Shown here: positions 59,893-64,000 of the stretch, piece by piece
How the letters are laid out: each line of letters begins with the position of its first letter
Position numbering within the stretch: the first letter of the stretch is position 1
Origin: Sipunculus nudus
Lineage: Eukaryota > Annelida > Sipuncula > Golfingiida > Sipunculidae
Direction of reading: 5' to 3'
DNA: 64,000 bases
NCBI GenBank assembly: GCA_026874595.1
Contig: CM049307.1
Location: 77,538,643 to 77,602,642 of the forward strand
Made by a program: the position numbers and the translations under genes
Notes under the pieces: generated by a model
Seen by the model: only the letters and a program-made list of their open reading frames with translations
Told to the model about the DNA's origin: nothing
Database searches by the model: none

Positions 59893-60081
59893 TCAAAGAT
59901 ATATGATCCATAAACACGTATATATGACACGTATATATATATGAATATGCATATATTGTACAGCTTCAGTTTCTACAATCACATTAGTAACATGTGTCAC
60001 ACGTGTTACATTAATCCTCCCTGCGTCATCACAATTCTGTGTCACTGTCTGTATCACTGTCTCCAAATATGTTGTACCCAT
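59893..60081 (-). CDS. Small unassigned ORF with TATA box
   Basis: 62 codons from an ATG at 60081 (MGTTYLETVIQTVTQNCDDA..). The first 45 residues have reasonable composition; the Ile/Tyr-rich end comes from a TATATA-rich stretch and may not be meaningful. A strong TATA box (GATATAAAAAAGGG, about 60143-60130) sits about 50-60 bases upstream of the ATG. No domain recognised. Confidence 0.3.
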   Translation of the reverse strand: MGTTYLETVIQTVTQNCDDAGRINVTRVTHVTNVIVETEAVQYMHIHIYIRVIYTCLWIIYL

Positions 60082-60180
60082 GATGCATAAAAGAACAAAT
60101 GATCCCTTTCCGGGCTATTCAGACCAATTCCCTTTTTTATATCCTCACCGTATGTCCCGCACCAAATGCCTGAATACTAA

Positions 60181-60366
60181 TCATGAATAGTCCTGTGCGC
60201 TTCTGTTGAAAACAGGTTGGTCGAAAAGGTTATAAAAATTATCGTATACCTCATGGATGCGTAAAGCGATAGCGTCACCTATTTCGTGCAGTTCCTGTAT
60301 GGCGGCGCGAAGGACGTATACAGCACCACGGACTATTCTGTTGTCGACCATATCTGTGATTGACAT
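60181..60366 (-). CDS. Small helical protein, unassigned
   Basis: 61 codons from an ATG at 60366 (MSITDMVDNRIVRGAVYVLR..). Residues 5-50 could form amphipathic helices with regularly spaced hydrophobics (AVYVLRAAIQELHEIGDAIA). TATA-like elements (TATATAAC and AATATAAAG) lie 25-45 bases upstream. The stop is about 115 bases before the end of the next ORF's start region at 60081; same direction as the FG-tail gene behind it (stop 60488). No family recognised. Confidence 0.45.
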   Translation of the reverse strand: MSITDMVDNRIVRGAVYVLRAAIQELHEIGDAIALRIHEVYDNFYNLFDQPVFNRSAQDYS

Positions 60367-60487
60367 GACGTTTACTCTTCAGTGTGTCTTTATATTGTTA
60401 TATATAAAACGTTATTTATCTATTTATACCTTTTGTTGATGACGCAATTCCAGCACAGACAGGAAACGTGGTATCACACGCACCAGT

Positions 60488-61441
60488 TTAACGAAAGAGA
60501 ATTTTGGATGGATTGCTGAATAAACCAGCTGACGTGGTGACAGTCTTGTTTAATGGCGAAACGAAAGTCGTACTCGCGTTGAAAGGCTGACTGAATATCG
60601 GACGTGACGTTTGTGGTGAACCAAATACCGTACTCGCGTTGAAAGGCTGACTGAATATTGGACGTGAAGTTTGTGGTGAACCAAATACCAATGAAGGGAA
60701 CGTCACAGCTGCGTTAGATGATGTACCCAATGTGGCACCTGCGTTCGATGATGTGTTGCGTGTCGCTTCAGTGTTGATAGGTGTACCCCAGGTGGAATTT
60801 GCATTACCAAAGGACGCATTCTGACCAAACGAAAATCCCGCCGTAGATTTACCATCACTAGCGAAGTTAAATGCAGGCGTAGTCTCTGGTTTATTTTCAG
60901 GTACGCGTGCCGGGCTATCAGCTACCCCTGGTTTTTTATCCAGTCTCATCGCCACGCAAATGTTTCCGATGTATTGTCCATCCACGGGGAACTGACTGAA
61001 TCCATCCCCATCTAAAATCCTCATTTCCACGTTACGCTTTTGGCACAGTTTTTGTGGCAGTAGTGCGATCAAGCGTGCTTTGATTAACTCTTGGGTGCTG
61101 GTGTCTTTTCGGGCGGCTCGGACCATGTCAGCCACAGTTGTGTTATTGCACACGAGTATCCGTTCGTCTTGGTAGTTGTACCTCACGGCGGGTGTCCCAA
61201 CCAAAGGTTTGTCACCTCCATTACTCACGGGTACAATAACATCTGGCATGTGGCGGGGCTCGGCGTATACGAGAAACACGAAGAACTGGTCATCGCAAGA
61301 TAGCCATTTCATGTATTTAGCCTTGTAATAACAATCCTCCATTGTATAATAAAACGATGACAGTCCTGCATTAACGACCATGTGTAACGTCGTTTCTTGT
61401 GGCACGGCCACGTTGTGCTCTTGAGTATCGTTTGCCATCAT
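60488..61441 (-). CDS. Two-part protein: unassigned N-terminal domain plus nucleoporin-like FG tail
   Basis: Intronless ORF of 317 residues. Residues 1-170 look globular (FYYTMEDCYYKAKYMKWL, DDQFFVFLVYAEPRHMP, LIALLPQKLCQKRNVEMRIL) with no recognised fold. Residues 188-317 are low-complexity, rich in Phe, Gly, Ser, Thr, Asn, with SFGQ, SFGN and two VFG motifs and several other Phe-centred repeats, like FG nucleoporins. A 20-residue unit starting VFGSPQTSR is duplicated at 252-271 and 272-291 (60-base tandem repeat). Upstream are a near TATA (AATATATAATAAT, about 61487-61474) and, further up, CCAAT, CRE and TATAAA motifs. The FG tail suggests interaction with nuclear transport receptors or pore components, by analogy only. 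Confidence 0.7.
   Translation of the reverse strand: MMANDTQEHNVAVPQETTLHMVVNAGLSSFYYTMEDCYYKAKYMKWLSCDDQFFVFLVYAEPRHMPDVIVPVSNGGDKPLVGTPAVRYNYQDERILVCNNTTVADMVRAARKDTSTQELIKARLIALLPQKLCQKRNVEMRILDGDGFSQFPVDGQYIGNICVAMRLDKKPGVADSPARVPENKPETTPAFNFASDGKSTAGFSFGQNASFGNANSTWGTPINTEATRNTSSNAGATLGTSSNAAVTFPSLVFGSPQTSRPIFSQPFNASTVFGSPQTSRPIFSQPFNASTTFVSPLNKTVTTSAGLFSNPSKILFR
60570..60690. repeat. 60-bp tandem repeat inside the FG-tail gene
   Basis: ACCAAATACCGTACTCGCGT-containing unit present twice with few mismatches; codes for the repeated 20-residue unit. Confidence 0.85.
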
Positions 61442-61597
61442 GTTGCCAACTGTCTAGATTGTAGACAAACGCACCATTATTATATATTTCTTACGCAGGC
61501 ACGTGATCGGTATTGACAAATAGTTTGGTGTCACATGAACCCAATATTTGATAAACAGATTGTAAAGAAAACAACATGTATTGCTGGGATTAAAGGC

Positions 61598-61641
61598 ATT
61601 TATAAAGATCGTCTGTGACGTCACACTTTCCATCAGCCAAT
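61598..61641 (-). promoter_or_regulatory. Candidate promoter: CCAAT - CRE - TATA
   Basis: On the minus strand, in order toward the FG-tail gene: GATTGGC (inverted CCAAT, about 61635-61641), the perfect palindrome TGACGTCA (61616-61623) and TTTATAAATG (about 61604-61595). The ATG follows 150 bases downstream. Typical polymerase II promoter layout, but unproven; the elements also lie 60-100 bases upstream of the plus-strand tRNA gene. Confidence 0.45.
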
Positions 61642-61702
61642 CAAATCAAGGAATAGTACCTGTTCATGATAACAGAAGAAACTCATGTACAAAAAGCATG
61701 TA

Positions 61703-61776
61703 GTCCCTGTGGCGCAATCGGTTAGCGCGTCCGGCTGTTAATCGGGAGGTTGGTGGTTCGAACCCACCCAGGGACG
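61703..61776 (+). tRNA. tRNA-Asn (GTT)
   Basis: Complete cloverleaf: acceptor GTCCCTG pairs with CAGGGAC, D stem GCGC/GCGC, anticodon loop CTGTTAA with anticodon GTT, T arm GGTGG-TTCGAAC-CCACC, discriminator G. The anticodon stem (TCCGG/TCGGG) has G-T wobbles at both ends. A short T run follows. It ends 11 bases before the stop codon end of the convergent gene at 61788. Confidence 0.95.
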
Positions 61777-61787
61777 TTATATATGTT

Positions 61788-63017
61788 TTATGTCCCTATG
61801 CCACCCGTTCCTGTTTTTCTTCGTCCAGAGTCTTGCCTGCGAACAAACGGGGAGTAAGTGCACATGGTGCCAGACAGGTCCCTGAGTGGGTAGTCTTTGA
61901 TAATGTACCCAAGCAACTTTGAAACCTGCCAAGCCGCCAGCGATATCGTTGTCGCAGTGTCGGTTTGTATCTTAGCAACGTGCCCGCAGGCTCCGACATC
62001 AACATGTTTTAAAGACCCGTAAAACGTGACTGTCCCATCAGGATGCATTGAAAAGTGCAAAACATGGTCATCGTCACAAACCCACCGTTCATAGAGAAAC
62101 ATTGCGGTGACGCTGCGGTTTTCTCGTTGAGCAATCAACAGCAAAGCGTTGAGATTGCTACTCAGAAATTCGTCCTCAAACATGACTAGCATACCCGGCA
62201 CGTTTAACACATTGTGACTTTCTGTCTCACATTCGTAACTTTCACGGGCACCCGTCTTCGCCTGTCGCACTGCCTGTTCTCCTACCATCTTGTGTTCACA
62301 AGACACAGCAGGAGGCCTCCATGGCGTGCAGATAAAGCATACTTTCTGGTAATCGGATATCACGTTATCCAGAAGCTGGCACAGTTCCACTGTTGTCAGG
62401 GAGATCGCGGTTTCGTGGTCAACCACAACGTCTCCCTTAAATGATTCGTTGTTCTTGTCTAAGCGCGCGTGGAACGAGACTGTTCCAAATGTGTCCATTG
62501 TGATATGCACAGATTCACCAAGTCCCTCATCAATGTCGTATATCCAGCCTGTAACACTGCCGCCTACTTTTAGGGCCTCATTGAGTAACAGGTCTAAATA
62601 TTTGGCAAGTTTTTTCCACACGAAAACCCAACCTCCGACGTGTACGTGCTCTGTGCCTTGTTCCAAAATTACAGTATCGCCTCGGACGGCCCACGGCCTC
62701 CATTTGAAACATTTGCCCTGCCCTACTTGATATGTTATAACCTTTGCGAACTGTTCCGTCAGTTCCGTCTCGTCACACGTGGGGCAGTACCACTTGAATG
62801 TGACACGGTCTTCGGGGACTGTAATGCCCGGAGATGTTTGACATTTCTGGCACGCTCTCACAAGTATGCGTTCTCGCCATTGCAATCCCATCTCTCGCAA
62901 CCTGTCCTGAAAGTACATCCCGTCTGACGGTTCGTATCTCCCCGGGTTGCGGGGCCGACCTGCGTCAGGACTCGGGATCTCCGGGGAACTGCATCGGTCT
63001 CCACATGTATTCCCCAT
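61788..63017 (-). CDS. Zinc-ribbon protein with two copies of a GTVTFYG module, unassigned family
   Basis: Intronless ORF of 409 residues. The N-terminus MGNTCGDRCS could be N-myristoylated at Gly2 and palmitoylated on Cys5/Cys9 (prediction). Residues 32-84 form a zinc-ribbon-like segment with CxxC at 56-59 and CPTCD at 78-82. Two related modules of about 100-115 residues follow (about 127-223 and 275-388). Each has a Leu-rich helix (LDLLLNEA / LNALLLIA), a strand pair around MDTFGTVSFHA or MHPDGTVTFYG, and a helix with TxxxISLxxxxxxxLLxxxIxDY. The second ends DLSGTMCTY. A TATATAAAA box (63055-63047) lies 30 bases upstream of the ATG. The paralogue immediately upstream shares ribbon and module. 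No known family recognised; membrane anchoring plus a ribbon suggests a regulatory or structural role, which is speculation. Confidence 0.75.
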   Translation of the reverse strand: MGNTCGDRCSSPEIPSPDAGRPRNPGRYEPSDGMYFQDRLREMGLQWRERILVRACQKCQTSPGITVPEDRVTFKWYCPTCDETELTEQFAKVITYQVGQGKCFKWRPWAVRGDTVILEQGTEHVHVGGWVFVWKKLAKYLDLLLNEALKVGGSVTGWIYDIDEGLGESVHITMDTFGTVSFHARLDKNNESFKGDVVVDHETAISLTTVELCQLLDNVISDYQKVCFICTPWRPPAVSCEHKMVGEQAVRQAKTGARESYECETESHNVLNVPGMLVMFEDEFLSSNLNALLLIAQRENRSVTAMFLYERWVCDDDHVLHFSMHPDGTVTFYGSLKHVDVGACGHVAKIQTDTATTISLAAWQVSKLLGYIIKDYPLRDLSGTMCTYSPFVRRQDSGRRKTGTGGIGT

Positions 63018-63046
63018 CTTGTCTGAACGGCTGTGCCTGGAACGCC

Positions 63047-63055
63047 GTTTTATAT
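63047..63055 (-). promoter_or_regulatory. TATA box of the zinc-ribbon gene
   Basis: TATATAAAA at 63055-63047, 30 bases upstream of the ATG; implies an extremely short 5' UTR. Confidence 0.6.
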
Positions 63056-63256
63056 ACGTACCGTCTCCTCAGCAACCAGCACCTCCCCCCCCCCCTTTGA
63101 TACCCATGTGTGTTTGTTATTGTACGTGCCCCGTGTATCACCAGAACAGCGGGTGGCATGACGGATATATGTTTGTATATGTACAAACGTGTACGGTACC
63201 TGCAGGTTCTGATAACACGTCCGGGGTATGAAATCATATGACAACATTCCGCGTTT

Positions 63257-64000
63257 TTAACTGACCTCATCCATCTGCCCTTCTTCGTACTTTTCAACCT
63301 CAGTTTTCTCAGGGAACAACCGAGGATAAGTGTACATCGTACCCGACAAATCTATCGGCGGGTAGTTACTGATCACACACTCCAGTAATGATACAACATC
63401 CCATGCCTTGAGCGGTATCGCATTCAAAGTGTCGGTTTGTATCATCGTCTGTATCTCGTCGCGGAGGTTGATATACAGCGTTTCCAAAGGTCCATAAAAC
63501 GTTACGGTACCGTCTGGGTCCATCGAGATGTGAAGGTCGTGCACTTGATCATGGTTTATCCGATTATAGCGGAACACTGCGTTCATACGACAGTTTTCCT
63601 TTTGAGCGGCCAGGAGCAAAACGTCTAAATCACCGGTCAGAATATTATCCTCCAACATGGCGAGCATTCCTGGTACTTGTACCTCGTCTTCTGTTACGAG
63701 CGTGACTTTGTCTTTGAAACGCAGATACGGTTTCCATCTAAGGTGTATCCACCAATCCCAGGGGGGTTTGCAGTATACCCAAATCGAGGTGTCGGTGCCA
63801 TGCGGTAGGAAGCCGAAGGTTCTCTCACGTGTGAACAGATACTCCAACTCACTCTGGTCGCATATAGGGCAGTATTCCTGTACGCCATCAAACACACTTT
63901 CGTTATCCGGGTTGCACGTCTTGCAGGGAATCACTATCATCTTCTCGCGGTCGTAAAACATATCATACCCTCGTACATTATCTCGAAAGAACCTGCCGTC
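63257..64000 (-). CDS. Zinc-ribbon/GTVTFYG-module paralogue, 5' end beyond window
   Basis: Open frame from the window edge to the stop at 63257. The first ATG (63961) is probably internal: the 13 codons before it (DGRFFRDNVRGYD) are open and align with SDGMYFQDRLREM of the neighbouring paralogue, so the true start lies outside. Numbered from that ATG it has CKTC at 13-16 and CPICD at 31-35, then one module (about 98-211) with LDVLLLAAQKEN, MDPDGTVTFYG, IPLKAWDVVSLLE and DLSGTMYTY, and an acidic C-terminus. It has one module where the 409-residue paralogue has two. The same orientation and a gap of about 240 bases indicate tandem duplication. Confidence 0.72.
   Translation of the reverse strand, partial: DGRFFRDNVRGYDMFYDREKMIVIPCKTCNPDNESVFDGVQEYCPICDQSELEYLFTRERTFGFLPHGTDTSIWVYCKPPWDWWIHLRWKPYLRFKDKVTLVTEDEVQVPGMLAMLEDNILTGDLDVLLLAAQKENCRMNAVFRYNRINHDQVHDLHISMDPDGTVTFYGPLETLYINLRDEIQTMIQTDTLNAIPLKAWDVVSLLECVISNYPPIDLSGTMYTYPRLFPEKTEVEKYEEGQMDEVS

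Noticed and set aside
62214-63231. Plus-strand ORFs across the zinc-ribbon genes
   Set aside because: They oppose longer minus-strand ORFs that show internal homology and paralogy.
59220-64000. Assignment of the block to malacoherpesviruses
   Set aside because: Suggested by the likely mollusc host and gene style, but no capsid, terminase, polymerase or other diagnostic protein is visible, so no family is claimed.

Overview
The window looks like nuclear DNA from an invertebrate animal, most likely a bivalve mollusc. The basis is AT-rich, repeat-saturated sequence with sparse split genes with GT-AG introns, an intronless somatomedin-B/7TM receptor, SLC16-, HNMT- and sigma-GST-like genes, and interspersed repeats of a kind familiar from bivalve assemblies. 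Species was not determined; the taxonomic call is inference.

Layout. 1-17 kb holds repeats and mobile-element relics: an interspersed repeat (1-549), a 38-bp minisatellite with a 380-bp higher-order period (about 0.92-2.57 kb), a perfect 95-bp tandem duplication, a tRNA-derived SINE, a GGATCC-ended MITE, Tourist-like MITEs and a Harbinger relic with a second MITE inside it. 17.9-20.5 kb is a dead 5'-truncated non-LTR retrotransposon on the minus strand. 22.0-24.3 kb is the receptor gene, split by one frameshift. 26-38 kb is mostly gene-free: a second SINE-like unit, a diverged tandem duplication of about 0.7 kb, a Tourist-like MITE, a well-preserved copy of the first SINE and another duplicated repeat. 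39.2-48.5 kb has two partial monocarboxylate-transporter-like (SLC16) genes in tandem, interrupted by a deleted Ty3/gypsy element. 49-51.3 kb carries a decayed domain resembling DUF4218, probably from a transposon, and an unassigned coiled-coil ORF. A lone sigma-GST first exon lies near 52.3 kb, followed by a 33-bp minisatellite, an array rich in ATGGCGGC motifs and a Ty3/gypsy integrase tail. 55.7-57.4 kb is a complete four-exon histamine N-methyltransferase-like gene.

From about 59.2 kb to the right edge the character changes. Base composition is visibly less AT-rich, ORFs are intronless and closely packed, and TATA-like boxes sit shortly upstream of the start codons. The block contains two paralogous zinc-ribbon proteins that share a module with a GTVTFYG core, a protein with a nucleoporin-like FG tail, three small ORFs and a tRNA-Asn gene ending 11 bp from a stop codon. 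I cannot assign these proteins to a family. A recently inserted large DNA virus segment and a compact lineage-specific host gene family are both possible. This is the most interesting part of the window and it runs off the right edge.
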